Source of the DNA: SCUD01 sp036824505
GTDB lineage: Bacteria > Pseudomonadota > Gammaproteobacteria > Steroidobacterales > Steroidobacteraceae
Assembly: GCA_036824505.1 (NCBI GenBank)
Contig: DAITAA010000013.1
Coordinates: 1-64,000, forward strand
DNA: 64,000 nt
Direction of reading: 5' to 3'
Of the stretch, positions 15,702-25,076 are shown piece by piece. Within the stretch, counting starts at the first letter, position 1. The number at the start of each line of letters is the position of its first letter. Below the pieces are notes generated by a model, which ran no database searches, was not told where the DNA came from, and saw only the letters and a program-made list of their open reading frames with translations. The position numbers and the translations under genes were made by a program.

Positions 15702-16784
15702 ATGAACATGTCCCCCGGCAGACGGCCATTGATGATTACGATCGCGGTGCTCGCGATCGCCGCAGTCGCTTATGTGTACACCAGCCGCTGGCCGGCCGCT
15801 CCTGTCCGCGCGGCGGATGGCGATGCCGGACCTGAATCCGTCGCCGTCGTCACCGCGCCGGTGCAACAGAAGCCCATCGCGGTCCGGATCGAGGCGCTGG
15901 GAACCGCCCGTGCCAATGAGGCGGTCGATATCACGTCGAAGGCCGGAAACAAGGTGATCGCCGTGCGCTTCGCGGAAGGACAATGGGTGCACCGCGGTGA
16001 TGTACTCGTCGAACTCGACGGCGCGCAGGACCGCGCCGATCTGGCCGCGGCCGAGGCTGCGCTGGCCGAAAGCAGGAGCGCCTACCAGCGCGGCCGCGGC
16101 CTGTTCACGCAGCAAGCCGTGTCGCAATCCCAGCTCGAACAGATCGAGGCAACGCTGAAAGGCGACGAAGCACGGGTCGCATCAGCGCAGGCGCGCGTCG
16201 CCGACACGGTGATCCGCGCGCCATTCGATGGCCGTGTCGGCTTGCGCCGCGTCAGTGTCGGCGCCCTGGTGAATCCGGGTGCGATCATCACGACGCTCGA
16301 TGATACGCGCACGATGAAACTCGATTTCGACGTGCCCGAGTCGTTCCTGGCGATCCTGAAGCCAGGCCTGGCCATTGCCGCGAAGAGTATTGCCTACCCG
16401 GATGAATCGTTTGACGGCGCCGTGGAGTCCATCGATTCCCGTATCGATCCGGTCACGCGTTCGATCAAGGTCCGCGCCCGCCTGCCGAACCCGCAGGGGC
16501 TGCTGCGACCGGGCATGTTCCTGACCGTCGTCGTCAGCCGCGAACCGCTGCCGGGTCTGGTCGTGCCGGAGCAGGCCCTCGTGCCCGAGCGCGGTGAGGT
16601 CTATGTATTCGTCGTCGCAGCCGGCCGCGCGGAGCGGCGCGTCGTCACGATCGGCCGGCGCAGCCCCGGCGAAGTGGAGATACTGACGGGCGTCGCTGCC
16701 GGCGAACGCGTCGTCATCGAAGGCACGCAGCAGATCCGCGATGGCAGCAACGTGCACGAACTCGCGCCCGCCGCTGCGGGATGA
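15702..16784 (+). CDS. RND efflux periplasmic adaptor (membrane fusion protein)
   Basis: About 360 aa. N-terminal hydrophobic anchor (RPLMITIAVLAIAAVAYVY), lipoyl/barrel-sandwich halves (TSKAGNKVIAVRFAEGQWVHRGDVLVELD in two blocks and VIRAPFDGRVGLRRVSVGALV), a helical hairpin between them (AALAESRSAYQRGRGLFTQQAVSQSQLEQ), and a beta-barrel with the G-LRPGMF-TV signature. It links the inner-membrane pump to an outer-membrane channel. ATG at 15702 has GAGG upstream. The pump gene follows after 12 bp; no TolC-type channel gene is present, so a shared channel is likely. Confidence 0.93.
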   Translation: MNMSPGRRPLMITIAVLAIAAVAYVYTSRWPAAPVRAADGDAGPESVAVVTAPVQQKPIAVRIEALGTARANEAVDITSKAGNKVIAVRFAEGQWVHRGDVLVELDGAQDRADLAAAEAALAESRSAYQRGRGLFTQQAVSQSQLEQIEATLKGDEARVASAQARVADTVIRAPFDGRVGLRRVSVGALVNPGAIITTLDDTRTMKLDFDVPESFLAILKPGLAIAAKSIAYPDESFDGAVESIDSRIDPVTRSIKVRARLPNPQGLLRPGMFLTVVVSREPLPGLVVPEQALVPERGEVYVFVVAAGRAERRVVTIGRRSPGEVEILTGVAAGERVVIEGTQQIRDGSNVHELAPAAAG

Positions 16785-16796
16785 CAGGCCCGACCG

Positions 16797-19700
16797 ATGA
16801 CGCTTTCTGAATTCTCGATCCGGCGGCCGGTATTTGCGACGGTCATCAGCCTGCTGCTGGTGATACTGGGCCTCATTGCCCTGACCCGCCTCGCGATACG
16901 CGAATACCCGGATGTCGAGCCGGTGGTCGTGTCGATCACGACCAGTTACCTGGGTGCGGGAGCCGCGATCGTCGAGAACAAGATCACCCAGGTGATCGAG
17001 GATCGCATCGCGGGCCTGGAGGGAATTGAAACGTTGCGTTCCAGTTCACGCGACGGCCGGTCCGCGATCAATGTCGAGTTCAGCGCCGATCGCGACGTGG
17101 ACGCGGCCGCGAATGATATCCGCGACCGGGTCGGGCGGGTCGCCGACGACCTGCCGGAGGAGGCCGATCCACCCGAGATCCAGAAGGCCGAGTCCATCGG
17201 CGAGGCGGTCATGTATCTCAATCTGTCGAGCGACCGCATGTCAGTGCTGGAGCTGACCGATTATGCCGAGCGGGTGCTGATCGACCAGTTATCCGCGACA
17301 CCCGGTGTCGCGCGCGTCAATGTCAATGGCGCGCGACGCCAGGCCGTCCGGATCTGGATCGATCGGCAGGCGCTCGCCGCGCGGGCGCTGACGGTTGGCG
17401 ACATCGAGAGCGTGCTGCGGCGCGAGAATGTCGAGCTGCCGGCGGGCCGCCTCGAGTCCAGCGAACGCGAATTCTCGTTGCGCACCGACACGGGTCTCTC
17501 CCGGATCGAGGACTTTCGCATGCTGGCGATCGGGCGCAGTCCCGACGGTTACCTCGTGCGGCTCGGGGACGTTGCGCGGGTTGAACTCGGCGCGGAGAAC
17601 GAGCGCAGCGTATCCCGCACGATGGGCCTGCCCGGTGTCAGCCTTGGCATCGAGCAGAATTCGAAGGCGAACACGCTCGAGGTCGCGAAACAGACCTACG
17701 CGACGCTGGATCGGATCCGGCCCGGGCTGCCCGCAGGCATGACGCTGTCGATCAATATCGACCGCGCGGATTCCATCAATGCATCGCTGCGCGAAGTCAT
17801 GATCGCGCTCGGCATCTCGATGTCGCTGGTCCTGCTGGTCATCTTCCTGTTCCTCGGCAACCTGCGGGCAACACTGGTGCCGGCAGTGACCATCCCGATC
17901 TCGATCATCGCGACATTCATGTTCATGGATGCCATGGGATATTCGATCAACGTGCTGACGTTGCTCGGCCTGGTGCTCGCGATCGGCCTGGTCGTGGACG
18001 ACGCCATCGTCGTGCTCGAGAACATCTTCCGCCGGGTCGAGCAGGGGCAACCGCCGCTGCTGGCGGCGATCGACGGCAGCCGCGAAATCGGCTTTGCCGT
18101 CATCGCGACGACACTGGTGCTGATCTCGGTATTCGTGCCGATCTCGTTCCTGCCGGGCTCCATCGGCCGCCTGTTCCGCGAATTCGGCCTGACCCTGGCA
18201 TCCGCCGTGCTGTTCTCGGCACTCGTTGCGCTGACGCTGACGCCAGTGATGACGTCGCGATTGTTCCGTCACGGGCAGCAGCGCGGCCGCTTTGCGCAGC
18301 GGCTCGACCGGTTCTTTCACTCGCTCTCGCTGGGCTACGAGCGGCGCCTCGGGAAACTGCTCAGCCGGCCGTGGCTGATCGTCGGCGGCACACTGGCGCT
18401 GCTGGGGATCGCCGCGCTTGCCCTGAATTCGCTGCCCCGTGAATTCACGCCGCCCGGCGATCTCGGCTTCGTGCGCTTCGAACTGGACGCTCCCGAAGGC
18501 GCGAGCCTCGAGTACACCGAACAGCAGATGCAGAAGGCGGAACGGATCCTGTTTCGCGAGATGGAGCGATACGGCGACATCCGCCGCTTCATCATGCGCA
18601 TCGGCGCCGGCGGTGCCGCCGGCACGACCGAGGTCAACGAGGTGCGCGGCTTCGTGCTGCTGAAGGACTGGAGCGAACGCGAGCGCAGTGCCATGGAGGT
18701 TGCGGCATCGCTGACCGCGCAGTTCAAGGACCTGCCCGGGGTCCGCGCGAGCATCTATGCGATGCAGGGCCTCGGTTCGCGCGGTTTCGGCAGGCCCGTG
18801 CAGGTTGTCATTGGCGGCCCCGACTACCAGACACTGGCCGGCTGGAGCGACCGTATCCTGAATCTCGCACGGCAGAACCCGGGACTCACGGGAGTGGACA
18901 CGAACTTTCGCGAGCGCAAGCCTCAGATCGACGTGGCGGTGGATCGTGACCGCGCGGCGGAGCTCGGCGTGTCGCTGGAATCAGTTGGCCGCACGCTGGA
19001 AACGGTGCTGGGTTCGCGCGTCGTCACGACCTATGTGGATCGCGGCCGGGAATACAAGGTGATCCTGCAGGGACAGGCACGCGATCGCGTCGTGCCGTCC
19101 GATTTGCAGAATCTGTACGTTCGCTCCGATCGCAGCGGCGAACTCGTGCCGCTGTCCAACCTGGTCAAGCTGACGGAGACTTCCGGCGCGATGCAGCTGA
19201 ACCGGTTTGACCGGATGCGCTCCATCACGATCAGCGCCGGCCTCGCGCCCGGCTACACGCTGGGCAAGGCCGTGCCGTACTTCCAGGAACTGGTCCGCGC
19301 GGAACTTCCGCCGGCGGCGCGGCTCTCGTTCGACGGCGAGGCGCGGGAGTACCTGCGCACCCAGGGCCAGTTCGGGTCCACGTTCGTGTTTGCGCTCGCG
19401 ATCGTATTCCTGGTGCTCGCCGCGCTGTTCGAGAGCTTCAAGCAGCCGGCCGTCATCATGACGACGGTGCCGCTGGCCCTGATCGGCGCCATCACGGGAC
19501 TCGCGATCTTCCGCCTGGCGGGCAGTCCGATGTCGCTGAACATCTTCAGCCAGATCGCGATGATCATGCTGGTCGGCATTGCCGCGAAGAATGGCGTGCT
19601 GATCGTCGAATTCGCCAATCAGTTGCGCGACCAGGGCCTTGCGCGGGTCGAGGCTGTCACGCGGGCCGCAACGATCCGGCTGCGCCCGGTGTTGATGACG

Positions 19701-19946
19701 AGCCTGTGCACGGCATTCGGGTCGCTGCCCTTCCTGCTCGCGAGCGGAGCGGGGTCCGAGCAGCGCGAGCCGATCGGCGTGGTCGTGTTCTTCGGGACGA
19801 CCATCGCCGTCCTGCTGACGCTCTTCGCCGTCCCGGCTGTCTATTCGCTTGTGGCGGGGGAGCATCGTTCGCCACGCTACCTGGCGGGGCTCATCGAGCG
19901 GCTCAGGGCGACAGCGACGTCGCCCGTGTCAAGCCGCACAGACTAG
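16797..19946 (+). CDS. RND multidrug efflux pump, HAE1 type
   Basis: 1049 aa, the standard size of AcrB/MexB-like pumps. Starts MTLSEFSIRRPVFATVISLLL (TM1), has the first large periplasmic loop (REYPDVEPVVVSITTSYLGA), the TM4 GLVVDDAIVVLEN motif whose two Asp residues carry protons, a second repeat from about residue 540, and the closing TM set (GIAAKNGVLIVEFANQLRD, RLRPVLMTSLCTAFGSLPF). It exports hydrophobic or amphipathic compounds with proton antiport. With the adaptor at 15702 it forms a two-gene operon. Substrate range is not readable. Confidence 0.95.
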   Translation: MTLSEFSIRRPVFATVISLLLVILGLIALTRLAIREYPDVEPVVVSITTSYLGAGAAIVENKITQVIEDRIAGLEGIETLRSSSRDGRSAINVEFSADRDVDAAANDIRDRVGRVADDLPEEADPPEIQKAESIGEAVMYLNLSSDRMSVLELTDYAERVLIDQLSATPGVARVNVNGARRQAVRIWIDRQALAARALTVGDIESVLRRENVELPAGRLESSEREFSLRTDTGLSRIEDFRMLAIGRSPDGYLVRLGDVARVELGAENERSVSRTMGLPGVSLGIEQNSKANTLEVAKQTYATLDRIRPGLPAGMTLSINIDRADSINASLREVMIALGISMSLVLLVIFLFLGNLRATLVPAVTIPISIIATFMFMDAMGYSINVLTLLGLVLAIGLVVDDAIVVLENIFRRVEQGQPPLLAAIDGSREIGFAVIATTLVLISVFVPISFLPGSIGRLFREFGLTLASAVLFSALVALTLTPVMTSRLFRHGQQRGRFAQRLDRFFHSLSLGYERRLGKLLSRPWLIVGGTLALLGIAALALNSLPREFTPPGDLGFVRFELDAPEGASLEYTEQQMQKAERILFREMERYGDIRRFIMRIGAGGAAGTTEVNEVRGFVLLKDWSERERSAMEVAASLTAQFKDLPGVRASIYAMQGLGSRGFGRPVQVVIGGPDYQTLAGWSDRILNLARQNPGLTGVDTNFRERKPQIDVAVDRDRAAELGVSLESVGRTLETVLGSRVVTTYVDRGREYKVILQGQARDRVVPSDLQNLYVRSDRSGELVPLSNLVKLTETSGAMQLNRFDRMRSITISAGLAPGYTLGKAVPYFQELVRAELPPAARLSFDGEAREYLRTQGQFGSTFVFALAIVFLVLAALFESFKQPAVIMTTVPLALIGAITGLAIFRLAGSPMSLNIFSQIAMIMLVGIAAKNGVLIVEFANQLRDQGLARVEAVTRAATIRLRPVLMTSLCTAFGSLPFLLASGAGSEQREPIGVVVFFGTTIAVLLTLFAVPAVYSLVAGEHRSPRYLAGLIERLRATATSPVSSRTD

Positions 19947-20180
19947 TCCTAACTATCTGAAAAACAAGGATATGAGGGCTTATGGGCGGGGTTTCAGCGA
20001 CCCCGGCTGATAGAATTACCGCCTGAACGACCGCCCCGCAGTTCCCTGCGGGCGCATCTCGAGAGGCCAGGGCGGCAAGACCAGCCGCAGGCCGCCCGAT
20101 CGAGGATGCCCGAACCCGGCGCGCGCCGGTGGCCTGGCCGGTATTTCCCGGCGCTGGCCCGTGGGCGGAGGAGTCCGGGA

Positions 20181-21683
20181 ATGGCGACCGCAACGCCCTA
20201 TCAGCAGCTCGAACAGGAGTTCCGCCGCCTGCACGCGTTTCGCGGCGTGCTCGCGCTGCTGCGCTGGGACGCAGCGGTCACGATGCCGCGCGCGAGCGCG
20301 GACGTGCGCGGCGATCAGCTCGCGGCGCTGCAGATCGAGTGCCATACGCTGCTGGTCGCGCCGCGAATCTCGCGTCTGCTCGATCGCGCGGACGCCAATG
20401 CGCGCGCTCTGGCCGACTGGCAGAGCGCCAACCTGCGCGAAATGCGCCGCCTGCACGATCATGCGATCGCAACACCGCCGACGCTGGTCGCGCGCATTGC
20501 GCGCACCACCGCGCTCGCCGAAGCGCGCTGGCGCGAGGCCCGCGAGCAGAATGATTTTGGCGTGCTGGCACCGCATCTCGACGAGGTCGTCAAACTGACG
20601 CGCAGCAAGGCCGAGTTGCTGGCCCAGCGATTCGGTCTCGATCCCTGGGATGCCCTCGCCGACGAATTCACGCCGGGACTGCTGTCGCGCGACATCGACG
20701 CGATCTTTGCGCCGCTTTCCCAACGGCTGCCGACACTCGTGACCGAGGCCATGGAAGTCCAGGCCGGACATCCGGTGGCCAGGATCGAAGGCCGCTTCTC
20801 GGCGAGTCGCCAGCGCGGTCTTTGCACCGACGTGATGAAAGCCCTGGGTTTTCCATTCGACCGCGGCCGATTCGACGAGAGCGATCATCCGTTCACCGAG
20901 GGCGTGCCCGGCGATATCCGGGTAACGGTCAAGTTCAACGTCAAGGATCCGTTCCAGGGCTTGCTGGGCGCGCTGCATGAGACGGGTCAGGCCCTCTATG
21001 ACCTCGGCTTGCCGGCGGACTGGGTGGACCAGCCCGTCGGCCAGGATCGCGGCATGGCGCTGGAAGAAAGCCAGTCGCTGCTGCTCGAAATGATCGTGGG
21101 CCGGAGCCGGTCGTTCGTGTCGTGGCTGCGGCCCATGCTCGAGAAGCATTACGGGGCCGCGGGTCCGGAATGGTCTGAGGACAATCTCTATCGCCATCTG
21201 AATCGCGTGGAACGCGGGCCCAACCGCATGGAGGCTGACGAGCTGACCTACCAGACGCACATCGGTTTGCGCTATGAACTCGAACGCCGCCTGCTTTCGG
21301 GTGAACTGGCGGTCAAGGACCTGCGCGAGGCCTGGCTCGCGCTTTCCGCAGACCGCCTTGGTCTGGTGCCCGCATCGGACCTGGAAGGATGCCTGCAGGA
21401 CATCCACTGGGCGCTGGGATCTTTCGGGCATTTCCCCTCGTATGGCGTCGGGGCGGTGATCGCCGGCCAGCTCTGGGAAACGATTCGCGAACAGCATCCG
21501 GGCATCGAGGCCGAGATTGCGGCTGGCCAGTTCGGCGGGCTGCTGGCCTGGTTGCGCGAGCGTGTGCATTCGATGGGTGCCAAGATGGGTGTGCCGCAGC
21601 TCGTGGAGCATGCGACGGGCCGGCCGCTGTCGGCGGCGCCATTCCTGCGTTATCTCGAGCGCAAGTACATTTCTGAATTCTAG
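20181..21683 (+). CDS. M32 (carboxypeptidase Taq) family protein with altered zinc motif HETGQ
   Basis: 500 aa, the usual M32 length, from ATG 20181 (the frame is open upstream to 20106 but those residues look non-coding). Family marks: LLRWDAAVTMP at the N-terminus, FNVKDPFQGLLGALHETGQALYD, and GMALEESQSLLLEM. The catalytic HExxH is here H266-E267-T-G-Q270 (codon CAG), so the second zinc His is Gln. The usual HESQ is E295-E296-S-Q, which keeps E296, the third ligand, 30 residues after H266. M32 enzymes remove C-terminal residues with Zn or Co. Activity of this version is uncertain. The 234-bp upstream gap holds only a weak GGGGT/ACCCC hairpin. Confidence 0.9.
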   Translation: MATATPYQQLEQEFRRLHAFRGVLALLRWDAAVTMPRASADVRGDQLAALQIECHTLLVAPRISRLLDRADANARALADWQSANLREMRRLHDHAIATPPTLVARIARTTALAEARWREAREQNDFGVLAPHLDEVVKLTRSKAELLAQRFGLDPWDALADEFTPGLLSRDIDAIFAPLSQRLPTLVTEAMEVQAGHPVARIEGRFSASRQRGLCTDVMKALGFPFDRGRFDESDHPFTEGVPGDIRVTVKFNVKDPFQGLLGALHETGQALYDLGLPADWVDQPVGQDRGMALEESQSLLLEMIVGRSRSFVSWLRPMLEKHYGAAGPEWSEDNLYRHLNRVERGPNRMEADELTYQTHIGLRYELERRLLSGELAVKDLREAWLALSADRLGLVPASDLEGCLQDIHWALGSFGHFPSYGVGAVIAGQLWETIREQHPGIEAEIAAGQFGGLLAWLRERVHSMGAKMGVPQLVEHATGRPLSAAPFLRYLERKYISEF

Positions 21684-21692
21684 AATGTCGCC

Positions 21693-22505
21693 GTGATTCC
21701 TGCGCCAAAGGAAACCTCCGCCAACTTCCGGCGGCTTGCTGCGCGGCTGCGCGGCCTGGTCGGCAAGGCCATCACCGATTTCAGCATGATCGGCGAGGGC
21801 GACCGCGTCATGGTCTGCCTGTCCGGCGGCAAGGATTCCTACACGCTGCTCGACATGTTGCTGTCGCTGCAACGCGCCGCGCCGGTCCGCTTCGAACTTT
21901 GTGCAGTCAACCTGGACCAGAAGCAGCCGGGGTTTCCCGCGCGCGTGCTGCCTGAGTACCTGGAAGGCCTCGGGGTTCCCTACCACGTGATCGAGCAGGA
22001 CACCTACAGCGTCGTGCGCCGCGTCGTGCCGGAAGGCCGTACCCAGTGCGGACTGTGCAGCCGTCTGCGTCGCGGTGCGCTGTACCGGTTCGCTCGCGAG
22101 AATGGCTATACGCGGATCGCATTGGGTCATCACCGCGATGACATCGTCGAGACGCTGTTCCTGAATCTGTTCCACGGCGGGCGACTCAAGGCGATGCCGC
22201 CGAAGCTCCTCTCCGATGACGGCGCCAATGTCCTGATCCGGCCCCTGTGTTACGTGGCCGAGCGCGAGATCGCGCGCTACGCGCATGCGCGCCGCTTTCC
22301 GATCATTCCCTGCACCCTGTGCGGCTCGCAGCCGAATCTGCAGCGCGAGGCCATCGGCCGCATGCTCGCGGCCTGGGATCGCGATCATCCCGGGCGCGTT
22401 GATGCAATCTTCACGGCGCTTTGCAATGTCGAACCCTCGCATCTCGCCGATCCGCGGGTGTTCGATTTCGCGTCACTCGAGCGCCTCGCCGGTCCCGGCT
22501 CCTGA
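21693..22505 (+). CDS. ttcA: TtcA, tRNA 2-thiocytidine(32) synthetase
   Basis: 270 aa from a GTG start (the nearby ATG at 21685 is out of frame and stops at once). The PP-loop ATPase motif SGGKDS is at residues 44-49. The cysteines that hold the [4Fe-4S] cluster are seen as C119/C122 (TQCGLCSR) and C207/C210 (IPCTLCGSQ). GHHRDDIVETLFLNLFHGG and PKLLSDDG are TtcA-specific. It thiolates C32 of several tRNAs. Starts 9 bp after the carboxypeptidase stop, so probably co-transcribed. Confidence 0.96.
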   Translation: MIPAPKETSANFRRLAARLRGLVGKAITDFSMIGEGDRVMVCLSGGKDSYTLLDMLLSLQRAAPVRFELCAVNLDQKQPGFPARVLPEYLEGLGVPYHVIEQDTYSVVRRVVPEGRTQCGLCSRLRRGALYRFARENGYTRIALGHHRDDIVETLFLNLFHGGRLKAMPPKLLSDDGANVLIRPLCYVAEREIARYAHARRFPIIPCTLCGSQPNLQREAIGRMLAAWDRDHPGRVDAIFTALCNVEPSHLADPRVFDFASLERLAGPGS

Positions 22506-22506
22506 A

Positions 22507-24030
22507 GTGGCTTCGCCGGCGCCGCCTCTGCCAAACAGTTACTGGGTCGTGCCGGAGCGCCTGCTCGCGGGCGAGCACCCGTCAGGGCCCACCGAGTCGG
22601 CGACGCTCGAGAGGCTGCAGCGCCTGCTCAAGGCGAAAATCGACTGCTTCATCGACCTGACCGAGCCGGGCGAGTTGGCCGCCTATGACGGGCAGCTGCC
22701 GGGAGCAGCTTCAGGCGACCCGGTCATTTACCTGCGCAAGCCCATCCGCGACCATGGCCTGCCCGAATCCCGGGAACAGATGGAAGAAATCCTGGACGAG
22801 ATGGACTCGGCGCTTGCCGCCGGCAGGCGCATATACATTCATTGCCGTGCGGGCATCGGCCGCACCAATCTCGTGGCTGGCTGCTGGCTCGTACGCGGCG
22901 AACTGTCGGGGGAGGGGGCGCTCGCGCGCCTCAACGAGCTCTGGCGCGCAAGCGCGCGATCTCAGTCCTGGCCCAGCGTTCCCGAAACGGAGGCGCAGTG
23001 TGATTACCTGCGCAACTGGCGGCCGCGCGGGACGCGCGCTGCGATCGCGCCGCAGGTAACGGCAACGGCGATGCCGGGAGCGGCACCTGCGTCCGCCAGC
23101 GGCGATCCGCGCGACCGCTGCCGCGGGATGTTGCTGGGTCTCGCGATGGGCGACGCGCTGGGCCAGTCCACGGTTGGAAAGCGCGCGGGTCAGGTCGCTC
23201 CGGCCCGGGAACTTGGCGGCGGCCCGTTCGCGCTTGCCGCGGGCGCCTGGACCGACAAGACTGCGATGGCGCTGTGTCTGGCGGAAAGTCTCGTCGCACG
23301 CGGCGGGATGGATGCAGCCGACCAGCTGCGGCGCTATCGACAATGGCAGCAGGAGGGGCACTGGACCAGCACCGGGCGCTGCATCGGGATCAGCCCGGCC
23401 ACGGCGCGGGCGCTCGCGACGGCGCAATGGACGGGCAATCCCTTCGCCGGTTCGCATGATCCGGCGCATGCGGATGCCGAACCACTCGCGAGAATCGGAC
23501 CTGCGATCGCATTCAACGCCGCAAGCCCACGCGACGCTGTTGAGTCGGCCGTCACCGCCGCACGCATCACGCATCAGTCGCCGCTGACACTGGATGCGGT
23601 GCGCTACTTCGCCGGAATGCTGGCGGGCGCACTGGCGGGTGCCAGCAAGGCGGAGCTGCTCGCGCCGCACTTCAGCCCGGTTGCGGGGCTCTGGGATGCC
23701 GTGATACTGAAGGAACGCGTGAGCGACATTGCCGCGGGGTCATGGCGGCGCAGCAGGCCGCGGGCCAACGTGCGCGGTCCGCATGCGGCAGCCGGCGCCC
23801 TCGAAGCCGCGCTCTGGTCATTCGAGCGCGGCAACAATCCCGAGGAATGCCTTGGCATCGCGGCGAGCCTGGGCGGTGACGCGGATATCAGGACGGCGAT
23901 CGTCGGCCAGCTCGCCGGTGCGCATTACGGAGCGAGGGTGCTTCCGCCAGCCTGGCGCACTGTGCTTGCACGCGGCGACGAGATTCAGGAACTTGCGGAT
24001 GCGCTCTTCGACGTGAGCCGGCGCAGATGA
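22507..24030 (+). CDS. Fusion: dual-specificity-type phosphatase + ADP-ribosylglycohydrolase-like domain
   Basis: 507 aa from GTG 22507, one base after the ttcA stop; an ATG at 22426 inside ttcA is an alternative. Residues about 10-170 are a cysteine phosphatase: HCRAGIGRTN gives the C-x5-R loop (C113, R119) and RDHGLP (D82) could supply the general acid. Residues about 203-507 are a DraG/ADP-ribosylglycohydrolase fold: MLLGLAMGDALG, AWTDKTAMALCLAESL and SLGGDADIRTAIVGQLAGAHYG. The Mg-binding TDD motif reads T-D-K (residues 249-251, codon AAG) and the terminal DTDT reads DADI, so the second metal site is probably altered. Together they could remove phosphate and ADP-ribose from one target. 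Overlaps the next gene by 4 bp. Confidence 0.82.
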   Translation: MASPAPPLPNSYWVVPERLLAGEHPSGPTESATLERLQRLLKAKIDCFIDLTEPGELAAYDGQLPGAASGDPVIYLRKPIRDHGLPESREQMEEILDEMDSALAAGRRIYIHCRAGIGRTNLVAGCWLVRGELSGEGALARLNELWRASARSQSWPSVPETEAQCDYLRNWRPRGTRAAIAPQVTATAMPGAAPASASGDPRDRCRGMLLGLAMGDALGQSTVGKRAGQVAPARELGGGPFALAAGAWTDKTAMALCLAESLVARGGMDAADQLRRYRQWQQEGHWTSTGRCIGISPATARALATAQWTGNPFAGSHDPAHADAEPLARIGPAIAFNAASPRDAVESAVTAARITHQSPLTLDAVRYFAGMLAGALAGASKAELLAPHFSPVAGLWDAVILKERVSDIAAGSWRRSRPRANVRGPHAAAGALEAALWSFERGNNPEECLGIAASLGGDADIRTAIVGQLAGAHYGARVLPPAWRTVLARGDEIQELADALFDVSRRR

Positions 24031-25055
24031 AGAAAATGCGCATTCTCGTGCTGGTTCACGAGACCCTGGTTCCGCCCGAGACCCTCGACGGCTGTACCGA
24101 GCAGCAGATTGACGAATTCCGGACCGAGTACGACGTGGTGACGCGGCTGCGCCAGTCGGGACATGAAGTGCGGCCGCTCGGCATCGGCGACAGCCTCGGC
24201 GAGTTGCGCACGATGATCCACGACTGGAAGCCGCAGGTCTGCTTCAACCTGCTCGAAGAATTCGGCGGCGTCGTGACCTATGACCAGCACGTGGTCGCCT
24301 ATCTGGAACTGCTGCGCCAGCCTTATACGGGCTGCAATCCGCGCGGCATGATGCTGTCGCGAAACAAGGTGTTGACCAAGCAGATCCTCACTTACCACCG
24401 CATACACACGCCCCAGTTCGCCGTGTTCAGGCGCGGCCGCGCGATCCGCATCCCGGCCCGGCTGCACTACCCGCTATTCGTCAAGTCCGCGACTGAAGAT
24501 GCATCGCTCGGGATCTCGCAGGCGTCGCTCGTCGACGATCCAGCACGTCTGCGCGAGCGCGTCGAGTTCATTCACGAGCATACGTCGTCCGATGCGCTGG
24601 TCGAGGAATTCATCGAAGGCCGCGAACTCTACGTCGCGATGCTCGGCAATGAACGCATCCGCACGCTCGCGCCCTGGGAGTTCATATTCGGGGAACTGAA
24701 GGATGGCCGGTCCGCGATCGCGACGCGCAAAGCCAAGTGGGACCGCGCATATCAGCAGCGGCACAGGATAACGAGCTGCAAGGCGCTGGACCTGCCGGAG
24801 GGGCTGGCGGAGAAACTCGACCGGCAGGCGCGGCGGATGTTTCGCGCGCTGCACATGTCGGGTTATGCGCGCATGGACTTCCGGCTGCGCGCCGATGGCA
24901 CGGCTTTTGCGCTGGAGGCCAATGCCAATCCGAATCTCGCCGCCGACGAGGACTTCAGTGATGCGGCGCTGAATGACGGTATCGATTACCCGTCGCTTCT
25001 CGAACGGATCGTCAAGCTCGGCTGCGGGTACCGCGCCGAATGGCGGGAGGACTGA
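24027..25055 (+). CDS. ATP-grasp ligase, D-Ala-D-Ala ligase-like
   Basis: 342 aa. N-terminal Rossmann-like part (MRILVLVHETLVPPE), then an ATP-grasp domain: YTGCNPRGMMLSRNKVLTKQIL, PLFVKSATEDASLGIS (ATP-binding Lys), DALVEEFIEGRELYVAMLG, and the metal-binding end RMDFRLRADGTAFALEANANPNL. It resembles the D-Ala-D-Ala ligase branch, but the real ddl gene normally sits in the mur/fts cluster, so this is probably a carboxylate-amine ligase with another substrate. ATGA overlap with the phosphatase-DraG fusion suggests a shared process. Confidence 0.82.
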   Translation: MKKMRILVLVHETLVPPETLDGCTEQQIDEFRTEYDVVTRLRQSGHEVRPLGIGDSLGELRTMIHDWKPQVCFNLLEEFGGVVTYDQHVVAYLELLRQPYTGCNPRGMMLSRNKVLTKQILTYHRIHTPQFAVFRRGRAIRIPARLHYPLFVKSATEDASLGISQASLVDDPARLRERVEFIHEHTSSDALVEEFIEGRELYVAMLGNERIRTLAPWEFIFGELKDGRSAIATRKAKWDRAYQQRHRITSCKALDLPEGLAEKLDRQARRMFRALHMSGYARMDFRLRADGTAFALEANANPNLAADEDFSDAALNDGIDYPSLLERIVKLGCGYRAEWRED

Positions 25056-25076
25056 GTTGGTGCCGGGCAGCGGCAA

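Noticed and set aside
15702..19946. Complete tripartite efflux operon
   Set aside because: Only the adaptor and pump genes are present; the next gene is a peptidase and no outer-membrane channel gene was found in the window.
20016..22442. 808-codon open frame on the minus strand across the M32 peptidase and ttcA genes
   Set aside because: It lies antisense to two genes with clear family motifs, its product is Arg/Gln/His rich with no recognisable domain, and long antisense frames are common in GC-rich codon usage.
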